Assembly: GCF_018613325.1 (NCBI RefSeq)
Contig: NZ_JAGGQJ010000025.1
Coordinates: 166,071-230,070 of the forward strand
Length of the DNA: 64,000 nucleotides
Direction: 5' to 3'
Source: Bacillus sp. ISL-34
Lineage (GTDB): Bacteria; Bacillota; Bacilli; Bacillales; DSM-1321
In this document: positions 26,315-35,322 of the stretch, one piece after another
Position numbering within the stretch: the first letter of the stretch is position 1
Layout of the letters: every line of letters starts with the position of its first letter
Position numbers and translations under genes: made by a program
The notes under the pieces: model-generated
Told to the model about the DNA's origin: nothing
Seen by the model: the letters and a program-made list of their open reading frames with translations, nothing else
Database searches by the model: none

Positions 26315-27985
26315 CTACTCGTCCTTTTTCAACAAATAGACAACCGATTCATAGGGACGAAGGATAAAATTATCTGCAAGGTCTTTCGAATCGATATAGT
26401 TTGAGAGCAGGAGCTCAAAGTTGTATCCGGATAGATTTATATCCTTTGGAATTTCGAAGGACGCTTCTTTTGCATAAAAGTTATTGATGACCAAAAGTTT
26501 CTCGTCTTCATAACTGCGTACATAAGCGAACAATTGGTCATGGTCGCCAAGAATATCCTGATAGTCCCCATATGCAATGATATCATGTTTCTTGCGTAAG
26601 AATATAAGTTTTTGGTAATGATGAAAAATGGAATCCTGATCCGCCAGTGCGTGTTCAGCATTGATGATCTTAGCATTATCAGGCACTGCAATCCATGGAG
26701 TCCCTTTTGTAAATCCTGCATGCTCCGTATTTTCCCACTGCATGGGAGTTCGCGAGTTATCACGGGATTTAGCTTGAAGGATTTCGATTATTTCCTTTTC
26801 ATCCTTGCCTCCCTCTTTTAAAATACTGTAATAATTAATCGATTCCACATCCCGGTATTGTCCAATATCATTGAATTTCGGATTGGTCATCCCTATTTCC
26901 TCCCCTTGATAGATATAAGGGGTTCCCCTAAGCATATGAATGGCTGTTGCCAGCATCTTGGCAGATTCCTTATGATACTCTTGATCATTCCCGAACCTTG
27001 ATACGATCCTCGGCTGGTCATGGTTGCACCAGAACAGGGCATTCCACCCATTTCCTTCTTGCATCCCATATTGCCAGCTGCTTAGGATTTCCTTTAACTG
27101 CCTAAAGTCAAAATCTGCAAGTGACCACTTTTCCCCATCCTTATAATCCACCTTTAGATGATGGAAACTGAATACCATGGACAGCTCCTTTTCAACTGGA
27201 GATGAATATTTGATGCAATGGTCAATGGTCGTCGATGACATTTCCCCAACAGTCATCACCTCTTCATCCTTCCCAAAAGTTTCTTCGTTCATCTCTTTAA
27301 GGAATTGATGAATTTTGGGACCATCTGTATAAAAGCATCGTCCATCTCCATCTTTGTCATTTTCATAAAAGTCAGGTTTCGAAATAAGATTGATGACATC
27401 CAAACGGAAACCTTTAACACCTTTATCCATCCAGAAGTTTACTATATTGAAGATTTCCTGCCTTACTCTGGGATTTTCCCAGTTAAGGTCAGCTTGTGTC
27501 CGATCGAATAAGTGAAGGTAGTATTCATCATGTTCCGCTACATATTCCCATGCAGGGCCTCCGAATTTGGAAATCCAATTGGTAGGGGGCTCTCCATCCT
27601 TCGATTTCTTGAATATATAATAGTCCTTATATTCTTTCTCTCCAGCCAATGCTTTTTGGAACCATTCATGCTCTGTTGATGTATGGTTGAATACCATATC
27701 CAGCATGATTTGGATATCCCGCGAATTAGCTTCCTTCACCAATCTTTCGAAATCATCCATCGTTCCAAAAGCAGGATCAATGGATGTATAATCCGCAACG
27801 TCATATCCATTATCATTTTGCGGTGAACGATAAAAAGGGGTCAGCCAAATATAATCCACTCCCAGTTTATTCAGATAATCAAGTTTTTCAATAACACCAT
27901 TTATGTCCCCGATGCCGTCACCGTTCGAATCCTTAAATGATTTCGGATAAATTTGATAGATGGTACTCTTTTTAAAATCCTTCAT
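26315..27985 (-). CDS. treA: Trehalose-6-phosphate hydrolase (GH13)
   Basis: This 556-residue alpha-glucosidase-family enzyme hydrolyses trehalose-6-phosphate to glucose and glucose-6-phosphate in the cytosol. GH13 regions seen are DMVFNHTSTEHEWF, GFRLDVINLI (nucleophile Asp), MTVGEMSS (acid/base Glu) and FWCNHDQPR (third Asp). The start context is GGAGGAATTAC. It lies between treP and treR, 81 bases from treP. Confidence 0.95.
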   Translation of the reverse strand: MKDFKKSTIYQIYPKSFKDSNGDGIGDINGVIEKLDYLNKLGVDYIWLTPFYRSPQNDNGYDVADYTSIDPAFGTMDDFERLVKEANSRDIQIMLDMVFNHTSTEHEWFQKALAGEKEYKDYYIFKKSKDGEPPTNWISKFGGPAWEYVAEHDEYYLHLFDRTQADLNWENPRVRQEIFNIVNFWMDKGVKGFRLDVINLISKPDFYENDKDGDGRCFYTDGPKIHQFLKEMNEETFGKDEEVMTVGEMSSTTIDHCIKYSSPVEKELSMVFSFHHLKVDYKDGEKWSLADFDFRQLKEILSSWQYGMQEGNGWNALFWCNHDQPRIVSRFGNDQEYHKESAKMLATAIHMLRGTPYIYQGEEIGMTNPKFNDIGQYRDVESINYYSILKEGGKDEKEIIEILQAKSRDNSRTPMQWENTEHAGFTKGTPWIAVPDNAKIINAEHALADQDSIFHHYQKLIFLRKKHDIIAYGDYQDILGDHDQLFAYVRSYEDEKLLVINNFYAKEASFEIPKDINLSGYNFELLLSNYIDSKDLADNFILRPYESVVYLLKKDE

Positions 27986-28066
27986 TGTAATTCCTCCTCT
28001 AATATCCCCGATGTATCTTTTGTAAGTATGGTAAAAAAGAGGGAGAATGCTTCTCCCTCCGCGTTA

Positions 28067-29518
28067 TTAAGCATTTAATTTCGTTGTTTTCGTTCTAGTT
28101 TTCAAGTTCATTTTAGGACGCTTGGAAAATGCTATTGTCAAAATGAATGGCACAACGAAAGCAACCAACATCGCGAGTGCAAACATTCCCATATGCTGCG
28201 GCTGGATGGATAGGATACCTGGGATCCCTCCAACACCGATGGAGTTTGCCATTACTCCAGATCCGACTGAAACGATGCCTGCGAAGAGTGAACCGATCAT
28301 ACCGGCTAAGAACGGGAAGCCGTATTTCAGGTTAATCCCGAACATGGCTGGCTCGGTTACACCGAGATAACATGAAATCGTGGCGGGTATGGAAACTTGT
28401 CTTTCCTCCTGGTCCTTTCTGTTAATGTAAATCATCGCAAGCACTGCTGTACCTTGTGCAATATTGGATAATGCGATCATCGGCCATAGGTTCGTACCGC
28501 CCAGCTCACTCATAAGCTGAAGATCGATTGCGTTTGTCATGTGATGCAGGCCTGTAATGACAAGCGGTGCATAGGCAAAGCCGAAAACGGCAGCAAATAG
28601 CCAGCCAACTGATGAGGTCAATCCTGAATATACAACCGTAGAAATGACAGAACCGATTTTCCAGCCTATTGGCCCCAAAATGGTATGGGCAATGATTACG
28701 GTTGGAAGTAAAGCGAAAAATGGAACGACGATCATGGAAATGGAATTGTGCACTTTATCTCTCAAGAACCGTTCTAAATACGCCAAGACGAACCCTGCAA
28801 GTATTGCTGGAATGACTTGAGCCTGATAGCCGATCATATCGACCTGGGCAAAACCGAAATCCCAAAAAGGTATGTCACTTGCCTTTGTGTTTGCCACTGC
28901 ATATGCATTAAGAAGTTGTGGGGAAACAAGGGTCAAACCAAGGACGATGCCGAGAATTTGAGTCGTGCCCATTTTCTTCGAGATCGACCATGTAATCCCA
29001 ACAGGAAGAAAATGAAAAATAGCTTCACCTATTAGCCACAGGAAGGCATGGACACCTGCCCAAAATTGTGAAATATCCACAAGGGTCTTTGTGCTGTCAT
29101 CGAACAATTTAATATCCCCGATGATATTGCGGAATCCAAGAATCAGGCCGCCAACGACTATGGCAGGAATCAGTGGAGTGAAAATATCTGCAAGATGTGC
29201 GATCATACGCTGCAGCCAGCTCATATTCTGTTTAGCCGCTTTTTTCACATCTTCTTTTGACGCTTCCTGTAGTCCAGCTATGGAAACGAATTCATTATAA
29301 AACGATGATACTTCGTTCCCGATTATGACCTGGAACTGGCCAGCTTGTGTAAATGTTCCTTTCACAAGCTTAATCGATTCGATATTCGTTACATCCGCCT
29401 TGGCGGGATCTTTCAAAGCAAAACGCATTCTTGTCGCACAATGCGTAACCGTCGCAATATTCTCTTTCCCTCCGACATGTTGAAGCAAATCCGTTGCTGG
29501 TTCTGTGTATTTACCCAT
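28067..29518 (-). CDS. treP: PTS trehalose-specific EIIBC component
   Basis: This 483-residue permease has an N-terminal EIIB domain with the phosphorylated Cys27 (VTHCATRMRFAL) and a C-terminal EIIC of the glucose family (about ten hydrophobic segments). GITWSISKKMGT and SCYLGVTEPAMFGIN are typical. It imports trehalose as the 6-phosphate. There is no EIIA domain; B. subtilis uses a EIIA in trans (PtsG or others). First gene of the operon, with operators and a cre site upstream. Confidence 0.95.
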   Translation of the reverse strand: MGKYTEPATDLLQHVGGKENIATVTHCATRMRFALKDPAKADVTNIESIKLVKGTFTQAGQFQVIIGNEVSSFYNEFVSIAGLQEASKEDVKKAAKQNMSWLQRMIAHLADIFTPLIPAIVVGGLILGFRNIIGDIKLFDDSTKTLVDISQFWAGVHAFLWLIGEAIFHFLPVGITWSISKKMGTTQILGIVLGLTLVSPQLLNAYAVANTKASDIPFWDFGFAQVDMIGYQAQVIPAILAGFVLAYLERFLRDKVHNSISMIVVPFFALLPTVIIAHTILGPIGWKIGSVISTVVYSGLTSSVGWLFAAVFGFAYAPLVITGLHHMTNAIDLQLMSELGGTNLWPMIALSNIAQGTAVLAMIYINRKDQEERQVSIPATISCYLGVTEPAMFGINLKYGFPFLAGMIGSLFAGIVSVGSGVMANSIGVGGIPGILSIQPQHMGMFALAMLVAFVVPFILTIAFSKRPKMNLKTRTKTTKLNA

Positions 29519-29565
29519 TTCACTACTTCCTTTCCCTAGAAAGCAAAATATAGTTGTTTTTATAA

Positions 29566-29625
29566 CCTGTACGTATAGGTTCTGTATACGCTTTCATATT
29601 ATCCTGTACGTACAGGTATTGTCAA
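29566..29625 (-). promoter_or_regulatory. treP promoter with twin TreR operators and a cre site
   Basis: On the minus strand TTGACA (29625-29620), a 17-bp spacer and ATAATA (29602-29597) form the promoter. Operator 1 (CCTGTACGTACAGG, 29603-29616) fills the spacer. Operator 2 (CCTGTACGTATAGG, 29566-29579) lies 37 bp downstream, centre to centre. TGAAAGCGTATACA (29596-29583) between them matches a CcpA cre site. Together these predict TreR repression plus glucose repression, as in B. subtilis. Confidence 0.88.
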
Positions 29626-29842
29626 GAACTTTTTCCCTCACTTTAAAAGGATTGATTTTCATGTACTTTCATTTACTATACTGTTATTGCTAATATGGAT
29701 GTTTGATAATATTCATGTTATCCCGTAATTTCTCAAGAAAGACGAGTAGCTGAAAAATTCCGAAATAGGGTATAATGATGATATAACCTCTCAATTAACA
29801 TTTTAATGGTTAGAATTTAGCAGGGAAATGGGAGATGAACTT

Positions 29843-30427
29843 ATGTCTGAATCTAATAAATTTCCACTTATATCAGGTAATCTTTCTCTGGATTTAGTGA
29901 ATACGGAACTAGTCAGTCGTGGTCAACGGCAAGACTTATTACTTTCAGAACGGGATGTCCTGGACTGGCTTGCTGTAATAAAAGGGAAAAACTCATTTTG
30001 GGATAATCAGCTTCCCTTAAGAATTAAAGAGAGAATTCAACAGGTATATGTAGGCATTCTAGAAATGCGTACTATTTTAAGAAAACAATTTGAGTTAATA
30101 GCAGATGGGAATCCGATTCCTGATGAGTTTATCGCCTTTTTAGAAAATAAAATTGAAAAATCACCTTTCACTTATAAATTAATGGATCAAAAACTGGTTC
30201 CCATACCTGTTGGAGAAGCGGAAGATATCCTGCAATCTTATATTTCTTTTGACTTATTAACTTTAATTGAAGAACATAAGCTGTCATCACTAAAGCGATG
30301 CTCGAATGATGATTGCGTCTTGTTATTTATCGATGAAAGCGGAAGACGCAAGTGGTGTTCAATGAAAATATGCGGTAATAGAAAAAAGGTAGCACGATTT
30401 CAACACCGGAAATCTGATGATGAATGA
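29843..30427 (+). CDS. ABATE/CGNR zinc-finger transcription regulator
   Basis: About 194 residues from the ATG at 29843 (GGGAG 8 bases upstream; an ATG at 29828 is possible). The N-terminal ABATE domain has LISGNLSLDLVNTELVSRG, and the C-terminal CGNR finger has LKRCSNDDCVLLFID and RRKWCSMKICGNRKKV, with four cysteines. These proteins are predicted DNA-binding regulators of small operons. The next gene downstream is an HPP membrane protein, and a 13-bp motif occurs upstream of both. Confidence 0.9.
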   Translation: MSESNKFPLISGNLSLDLVNTELVSRGQRQDLLLSERDVLDWLAVIKGKNSFWDNQLPLRIKERIQQVYVGILEMRTILRKQFELIADGNPIPDEFIAFLENKIEKSPFTYKLMDQKLVPIPVGEAEDILQSYISFDLLTLIEEHKLSSLKRCSNDDCVLLFIDESGRRKWCSMKICGNRKKVARFQHRKSDDE

Positions 30428-30455
30428 AGATCTAACTTATTATATTAGTGGTCAG

Positions 30456-30640
30456 ACTGTGTACAAATTTGAAGAAAGCTGGTTGCCTACAGTTTATTCA
30501 TTATAAAACGTTCCAGCTGATTTCAGAAATCCGCCCCTTTCCGCCTACTGTCTGCCAAGCCGCGAGCGTCTGTGGCGTCTTGGCTAGCCAGGGAGTCGGC
30601 AGGAGGTCGCAAATTTCTTCAATCCATTTAGGGTTTTATA
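30456..30640 (-). repeat. Intergenic repeat unit A plus hairpin, copy 2 (inverted)
   Basis: The reverse complement reads GAAGAAATTTGC, then a GGCTAGCCAAGACGCCACAG-like core, GCTTGGCAGACAGTAGGCGG and TGAAATCAGCTGGAAC. Then comes the degraded hairpin ACTGTAGGCAACCAG..CAAATTTGTACACAGT (30493-30456). This is the same order as at 13286 and 59773, flipped. It lies between the CGNR and HPP genes. Confidence 0.85.
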
Positions 30641-30670
30641 AAACAGTAAAAAACCTTGTTTGATTCATGG

Positions 30671-30710
30671 TTCGGGATGAGACCATTCTGAACCTCCTCT
30701 TGTCGACAAA
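30671..30710 (+). repeat. Short repeat D, copy 1
   Basis: TTCGGGATGAGACCATTCTG and on to TGTCGACAAA. The same 40-mer with a few changes is at 54517-54557. It lies directly beside unit A copy 2. Confidence 0.7.
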
Positions 30711-30737
30711 TTGAGTTGGCTTTTTTTATGTATTTTT

Positions 30738-30788
30738 AAACTAACCATTAAAAATAGTTTTGACAGGTTAGTTTAATTCGTGTAAAGT
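30738..30788 (+). promoter_or_regulatory. HPP gene promoter with flanking inverted repeat
   Basis: AAACTAACC (30738-30746) and GGTTAGTTT (30766-30774) form a perfect 9-bp inverted repeat that brackets TTGACA (30760-30765). TAAAGT at 30783 is a plausible -10. The left arm belongs to CTAACCATTAAAA (30741-30753), also found upstream of the CGNR regulator (29801-29813, opposite strand). Confidence 0.6.
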
Positions 30789-30816
30789 CTAATTATATAA
30801 AAAAGGAGGGGTAATA

Positions 30817-31371
30817 TTGGACCGTATATCAGTAGCGAGGCATAAAGAAAAACGCTTTTTTCATATTCGTTATTTATCGAAGATGAAGGGAAAAGGAAGA
30901 AGCCCTTTACAGATAAATGTAAAGGACGCAATAACGGGGCTGATTGGGGGATTTTTAACTATATTCGCTTTAATTCTTTTAACAAAAATAACATCAGCAG
31001 TGTGGTTAATGGCTCCATTTGGTGCCAGCTGTGTACTGGCGTTCGGTCTGTGGAACGCACCATTATCACAGCCACGGAATATTATTGGCGGCCATTTTGT
31101 TTCAACATTCGTAGGTTTAGCTTCCTATCATTTTTTTGGCGATGAACCTTGGGCAATCGGCTTGGCTGTCGGATTAGCAATTGCGGTGATGATGCTGACA
31201 AAAACGACGCACCCACCAGCTGGGGCAGACCCGCTTGTAGTTATGCTTGGTCAGTATAGCTGGAGTTATTTATTTACGCCCGTTTTAACTGGTGCTGTGA
31301 TAATCGTTTTACTGGCATTGTTAATTAATAATTTGCGCAGCAATCGGAGCTATCCAACTTTTTGGATTTGA
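30817..31371 (+). CDS. HPP-family membrane protein
   Basis: This 184-residue integral membrane protein has four to five hydrophobic segments. The family signature THPPAGADPLVVMLG lies around 132-146. WLMAPFGASCVLAFG and PLSQPRNIIGGHF are also typical. HPP proteins have been linked to nitrite transport in plants and cyanobacteria; bacterial roles are mostly unknown. It starts at TTG behind AGGAGGGG. The dyad at its promoter and the upstream CGNR protein suggest local control. Confidence 0.88.
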   Translation: MDRISVARHKEKRFFHIRYLSKMKGKGRSPLQINVKDAITGLIGGFLTIFALILLTKITSAVWLMAPFGASCVLAFGLWNAPLSQPRNIIGGHFVSTFVGLASYHFFGDEPWAIGLAVGLAIAVMMLTKTTHPPAGADPLVVMLGQYSWSYLFTPVLTGAVIIVLLALLINNLRSNRSYPTFWI

Positions 31372-31435
31372 TTGCTTTTTAATGTGATTAAGCATGGAAA
31401 GTAACTTTGCAATGTTTCACTATCATGTAATAATT

Positions 31436-31467
31436 AAAAACGAGGAACTCTTAGGCTCCTCGTTTTT
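31436..31467. terminator. Bidirectional terminator between HPP and alkC genes
   Basis: AAAAACGAGGA pairs with TCCTCGTTTTT around a 10-base loop. It serves two convergent genes. Confidence 0.88.
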
Positions 31468-31529
31468 GTCAGTTATAAGTGCTGGTAATCCTGTAATTAA
31501 TCAAGATCTCCCATAATTTTTATAAACCA

Positions 31530-32642
31530 TTATTTTTCAGTGTTTAGTTTGACATGCGTTTCTGCCACTTCCACTCCGTTCACAAGGAGTGATATTCGAT
31601 GGACTCCCTTGTAATGTCGACGTGTAGTAAGATCTTTCCAATTGTGGATTCTCACTCTTTCAACTCCTTCACCACCTGAGAAATCCCTATCTGCCAAAAG
31701 GAAAATTTTACGGGACGTTTTCTGATTGGCTTTTACGAAATCGATGGCATACTCAATGCGAAGTTTCGCTGTATTCTTCACTTGCACTTGAAAGCCGAAA
31801 TGAAGTTCACTGGTTTCCCCAATATAAATTGAGTCTGGTTCATTTCTAATAAATGCGTTTGTAATGATATTCGGATTATTCAATACATCCGTGTATCCAA
31901 ATAATGAAAGCACTTCTGGTTCTGCTTGACGAACTAGAGTCCTGCATCCCCGTCGGACAATCCAAATCGTGTTGGGTTCTCCGCTTTCATGCCAGCGCTT
32001 GGCAGTTTCTATTACGGCATTTGGATGATCTCTCGAAATGTCATTCAAGTTATTGGCCACACTTTTGCGTACATAGAGAGACGGGTCGTTTTTCAGGTTC
32101 TCAAGTACTTCCAAGACTGGTGCCGGATCGGATTTGAACATCGGTAAAGATTGCCCCCAAGGTAGCCTGGGCCTGCACCCCTCACTTGCCAGCCTGCGGA
32201 CATGCTCATCCTCATGTTTTGTCCAGTTCTTCATCTTTTCGATCATTCGAGCGGGATCAAGCAAGATAAAAGCACGTACTGCAAATTCGGAGGATGACTT
32301 TGAAGTAAACCGCTCCAACGCATCAAGCGATAACGGCCAATCTTTCTTATTCAATCCATGTACTTCTACAAAATCCGGGAAAAATAAATATCTAAAACCT
32401 TCACAATCCTTATCAAGTCGATATAAAATACCCAAAGCCTCTTGATAATCACTTGGAAGATGCTTTCCAAGAGTAATGGAAATGTGCCTTATTCGTTCTT
32501 TTAACTTTCTTTCGTCCCAATGCTCATCCATAACTTCTCCAATGAACGATTCAGTAGAAAAGGACAGATACACGCCTCTTACTTTTTCACTGAATTCACG
32601 AATGAACGTTTCATTATATAAATCCTTTAAGGGTTCAGCCAT
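31530..32642 (-). CDS. alkC: DNA alkylation repair glycosylase, AlkC type
   Basis: About 370 residues from the ATG at 32642 (GTG at 32651 is an alternative). HEAT-like repeats dominate residues 1-250. The AlkC hallmark is HVRRLASEGCRPRLPWGQSL, followed by LYVRKSVANNLNDISRDHP. A beta-rich, Ig-like C-terminal domain (about 260-370) marks the AlkC branch as opposed to AlkD. AlkC removes cationic alkylated purines such as 3-methyladenine. It stands alone. Confidence 0.87.
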   Translation of the reverse strand: MAEPLKDLYNETFIREFSEKVRGVYLSFSTESFIGEVMDEHWDERKLKERIRHISITLGKHLPSDYQEALGILYRLDKDCEGFRYLFFPDFVEVHGLNKKDWPLSLDALERFTSKSSSEFAVRAFILLDPARMIEKMKNWTKHEDEHVRRLASEGCRPRLPWGQSLPMFKSDPAPVLEVLENLKNDPSLYVRKSVANNLNDISRDHPNAVIETAKRWHESGEPNTIWIVRRGCRTLVRQAEPEVLSLFGYTDVLNNPNIITNAFIRNEPDSIYIGETSELHFGFQVQVKNTAKLRIEYAIDFVKANQKTSRKIFLLADRDFSGGEGVERVRIHNWKDLTTRRHYKGVHRISLLVNGVEVAETHVKLNTEK

Positions 32643-32754
32643 TTTTTTCACTTCTTTTCTTCAGGTTAAATTAGCTTTTGGATACTTGCATTACCAACCC
32701 AGCTATCATTTCAACTTAATTATTTACTCTCATCCGTAGAGCGATGCATATCAC

Positions 32755-32792
32755 TAAAAAAGGACAGCTTACTTTACAGAACAAGTCTGTCC
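32755..32792 (-). terminator. Minus-strand hairpin with T-run
   Basis: GGACAG...CTGTCC followed by TTTTTT on the minus strand, below the truncated small ORF at 32848-32931. It probably ended that gene when intact. Confidence 0.7.
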
Positions 32793-32847
32793 AAAATCAA
32801 GTGAAGTTCATTCATCACTATTTGGAATGGCTGCATAAGAGCTGATT

Positions 32848-32931
32848 CTATACGAATCTATATACCTCTTTCCCATGGATGTAATCTTTGCACCAGAACC
32901 CGTTTCCCATAAGTCCATCTAATATCCCCAT
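32848..32931 (-). pseudogene. Truncated PH-domain-like gene start
   Basis: The ATG at 32931 behind a strong GGGAGGG opens MGILDGLMGN, the exact-looking start of small bacterial PH-domain (YvlC/bYHHL-type) proteins. The frame then leaves the family and stops after 27 residues. The neighbouring frame continues briefly (GSGAKITSMGKRY). It is most likely an internal deletion remnant. The ribosome binding site and a terminator survive. Confidence 0.5.
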
Positions 32932-33082
32932 ACAAAATCCCTCCCGAAATTTTCCTTTGTGTATAGTATGATAGTAGTAGCATATAAAGTAAAATATTCC
33001 TACCATATTAATGAATTAATCAAAACGACAAAAAGCCCACTCTGAAGAGCAAGGGCCTGCTTTAGCTTTTATCAAAGAAAAA

Positions 33083-33129
33083 GGGTCAGTCCCACTGAGT
33101 TAATACTTTAACACAGTGGGGACTGACCC
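33083..33129 (-). repeat. REP-like hairpin after the puc operon
   Basis: GGGTCAGTCCCACTG pairs with CAGTGGGGACTGACCC (one extra G). On the minus strand it is followed by TTTTTCTTT, so it can end the puc transcript. GGTCAGTCCCC hairpins occur in many Bacillus and Geobacillus intergenic regions. Confidence 0.75.
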
Positions 33130-33173
33130 CATTGTCTATTAGACATTTTGATTTTAGCTTTATCTGACCTTTC

Positions 33174-33968
33174 TTATCTATTTAATTGTTTCACTTTTAC
33201 AGGCTTGTTTTCCTTGCTTAATTTGATGATTTGACCGATAATACTGATGGCAATTTCTTCTGATGTTTCCGAGTCAATTTCCAATCCGATTGGAGAATGG
33301 ACCTGCTCCAACTGTTCTTGCGTGACCCCTTCACTTTTTAACTTTTCAAATATGCTTATGACCTTGCGTTTACTGGCTACCATCCCAACATATGCAATCG
33401 GAAATTGCAGTGCCGTTTTTAATACAATATCATCACAATCTTTTGTAACAATTACCACATATGATTTTTCATTTAGGTTGGCTGCGAGCAAAGCCTTTCC
33501 AATATCCTCGTTCACAAAAAGGTTTGTCGCATTAGGAAAGCGTTCCTTTGTACAATAACCAACGCGATCATCGACAATGCAATAAGGATATTCGAGGAAA
33601 TCAGCGAGCTTTGCCAACGCGTGGCCTAAATGACCGGCCCCAGCCAGAATGAGTTCAGGCCTGCTTGTATAGACTTCAATAAAGACTCTTAACGTGCCGC
33701 CACAATTCATCTGAATTCCGTCTTTTGCATGTTTATTCAATTTATATTCAACGATTTTCGATTGGCCATCTTGGATCGCCTTTACACTATCTTCGATCAC
33801 ATAGTGTTCAGCCAAGCCCCCTCCGACAGTCCCTTCAATGGTACCATCCCGGTAGACAATCATTTTTCCAACATGCCTGGGAGTCGAGCCCTTTGATTCA
33901 ATAATCATGGCTAGAGCAAAGGTTTCGTTTTGACGCGTCAGCATGGCCACTTTTTCCATCAGCTGCAT
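33174..33968 (-). CDS. pucA: XdhC/CoxI-family maturation factor PucA
   Basis: About 264 residues from the ATG at 33968 (site GGGGGGAG). XdhC features are IIESKGSTPRHVGKMIVYRD, GTVGGGLAEHYV and the Rossmann part LILAGAGHLGHALAKLADF. YVGMVASKRK is typical. XdhC proteins deliver sulfurated molybdenum cofactor to xanthine dehydrogenase. Last gene of the pucBDECA run. The alternative start at 33995 overlaps the pucC stop. Confidence 0.9.
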   Translation of the reverse strand: MQLMEKVAMLTRQNETFALAMIIESKGSTPRHVGKMIVYRDGTIEGTVGGGLAEHYVIEDSVKAIQDGQSKIVEYKLNKHAKDGIQMNCGGTLRVFIEVYTSRPELILAGAGHLGHALAKLADFLEYPYCIVDDRVGYCTKERFPNATNLFVNEDIGKALLAANLNEKSYVVIVTKDCDDIVLKTALQFPIAYVGMVASKRKVISIFEKLKSEGVTQEQLEQVHSPIGLEIDSETSEEIAISIIGQIIKLSKENKPVKVKQLNR

Positions 33969-33994
33969 GAAAAGCTCCCCCCTATCTTTAAACA

Positions 33995-34861
33995 TTAATT
34001 CGGTTGATATTGCTTCATGCTAAGAAAATAACGTAAAAGATGTAACGCAACGGTTTTTCTGTAAGCCGCAGTGGAGCGTTGATCGTCGATTGGTCTAATG
34101 ATCTTATCGAAGGCTGCCACAATTTCAGCGATGTCTGCATCGGCTAATGGTATCGTTTTTCCAACCAGCTTCTTCTCAATATCAATGGAACGAACCATCG
34201 TAGGTCCGACCGCCCCGAAGGCAAATCGAATGTCATCGATTCGATCTTTGCTTATCCGGACGAAACCCGCAAACGATACTTTGGCAATGGCATCTGCGTT
34301 GCGGTTGCCGACTTTCTCGAAAACGACATGTGAATCTCCTAATACAAACGGCAGAATAATCTCCGTTACTATTTCATTGTGAAAGTGTTGAACCTGTCGT
34401 GGACCTTGAATGAAATCGCTAATCGCAACCATGCGATCACCATTTACGGAGCGCAACAGAAGCTTTGCATTGTATACATATAATAAAGGAAGCATGTCAC
34501 CGGCTGGAGAGGCGTTGCAAATATTACCGCCTAATGTTCCCCGGTTTCTAATTGCCGGGGCAGCAATTGTTTTAATTGCATTCTTTAAAGCAAAAGGAAT
34601 CAACGGATTTTCAAGTAATTCACTATAGGTACAGCAGGCCCCGATGTGGAGATCCTTGTGATGTTGATACACCTGCTTTAATTCGGAAAGATGATTAATA
34701 AAAACAATCGGTTTAGGGATTTTTGGAGGTACTCCCCTTCTACTTTTGTGAAGAACCATAACATCGGTGCCTCCGGCTATGATTGCACAATCTTCTCTAT
34801 TCAATTGGCTCAAAGTTTCGTCTAAACGCTCGAAGCGATACGCTGTTATTTTCTCTATCAT
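33995..34861 (-). CDS. pucC: Xanthine dehydrogenase FAD-binding subunit PucC
   Basis: This 288-residue CoxM/XdhB-type subunit has the FAD motifs IIAGGTDVMVLHKS and TIAAPAIRNRGTLGGNICNA. It passes electrons from the iron-sulfur subunit to NAD. The start overlaps the pucE stop by four bases (ATGA). The C-terminal domain includes RSTAAYRKTVALHLL. Confidence 0.94.
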   Translation of the reverse strand: MIEKITAYRFERLDETLSQLNREDCAIIAGGTDVMVLHKSRRGVPPKIPKPIVFINHLSELKQVYQHHKDLHIGACCTYSELLENPLIPFALKNAIKTIAAPAIRNRGTLGGNICNASPAGDMLPLLYVYNAKLLLRSVNGDRMVAISDFIQGPRQVQHFHNEIVTEIILPFVLGDSHVVFEKVGNRNADAIAKVSFAGFVRISKDRIDDIRFAFGAVGPTMVRSIDIEKKLVGKTIPLADADIAEIVAAFDKIIRPIDDQRSTAAYRKTVALHLLRYFLSMKQYQPN

Positions 34862-35322
34862 AAGCCATCACCTTTTTTAGCTGCTAGGTTAATCGCCTCA
34901 ACAATCATATTATAGCCCGTACATCGGCACAGATTTCCGGAGATGCCCTCACGAATTTCAGCCTCTGAAGGATGAGGATTTTCAGATAACAAGGCTGCAC
35001 TTGCCATAATCATTCCCGGTATGCAATAGCCGCATTGCACTCCCCCGGCTATGGAATAGCTTTCATCTAAAATTTTAAATTGTTCCGTTTCAATGATGCC
35101 TTCGATCGTTTGAATATCGGCACCAGCAATCGAGCCAATTGGAATAAGACAGCTGTTTTGCAGGAGGTTATTCACAAAAACACTGCAGGCTCCGCACTCC
35201 CCTTCACCACAGCCTTCCTTTGTTCCGATTAACTCAAACTCATCTCTTAATAAATCTAGTAATCTTGCTGTAGCAGGGGCGTCAGTTTCTACCGTTCTTC
35301 CATTTAGTGTGAATTTAATCAA
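34858..35322 (-). CDS. pucE: Xanthine dehydrogenase 2Fe-2S subunit PucE
   Basis: This 154-residue subunit has the N-terminal plant-type cluster CGEGECGACSVFVNNLLQNSC and the C-terminal cluster CGYCIPGMI...CRCTGY. Electrons flow from the Mo site through these clusters to FAD. Four-base overlaps join it to pucD and pucC, so the three subunits are translationally coupled. Confidence 0.95.
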   Translation of the reverse strand: MIKFTLNGRTVETDAPATARLLDLLRDEFELIGTKEGCGEGECGACSVFVNNLLQNSCLIPIGSIAGADIQTIEGIIETEQFKILDESYSIAGGVQCGYCIPGMIMASAALLSENPHPSEAEIREGISGNLCRCTGYNMIVEAINLAAKKGDGL

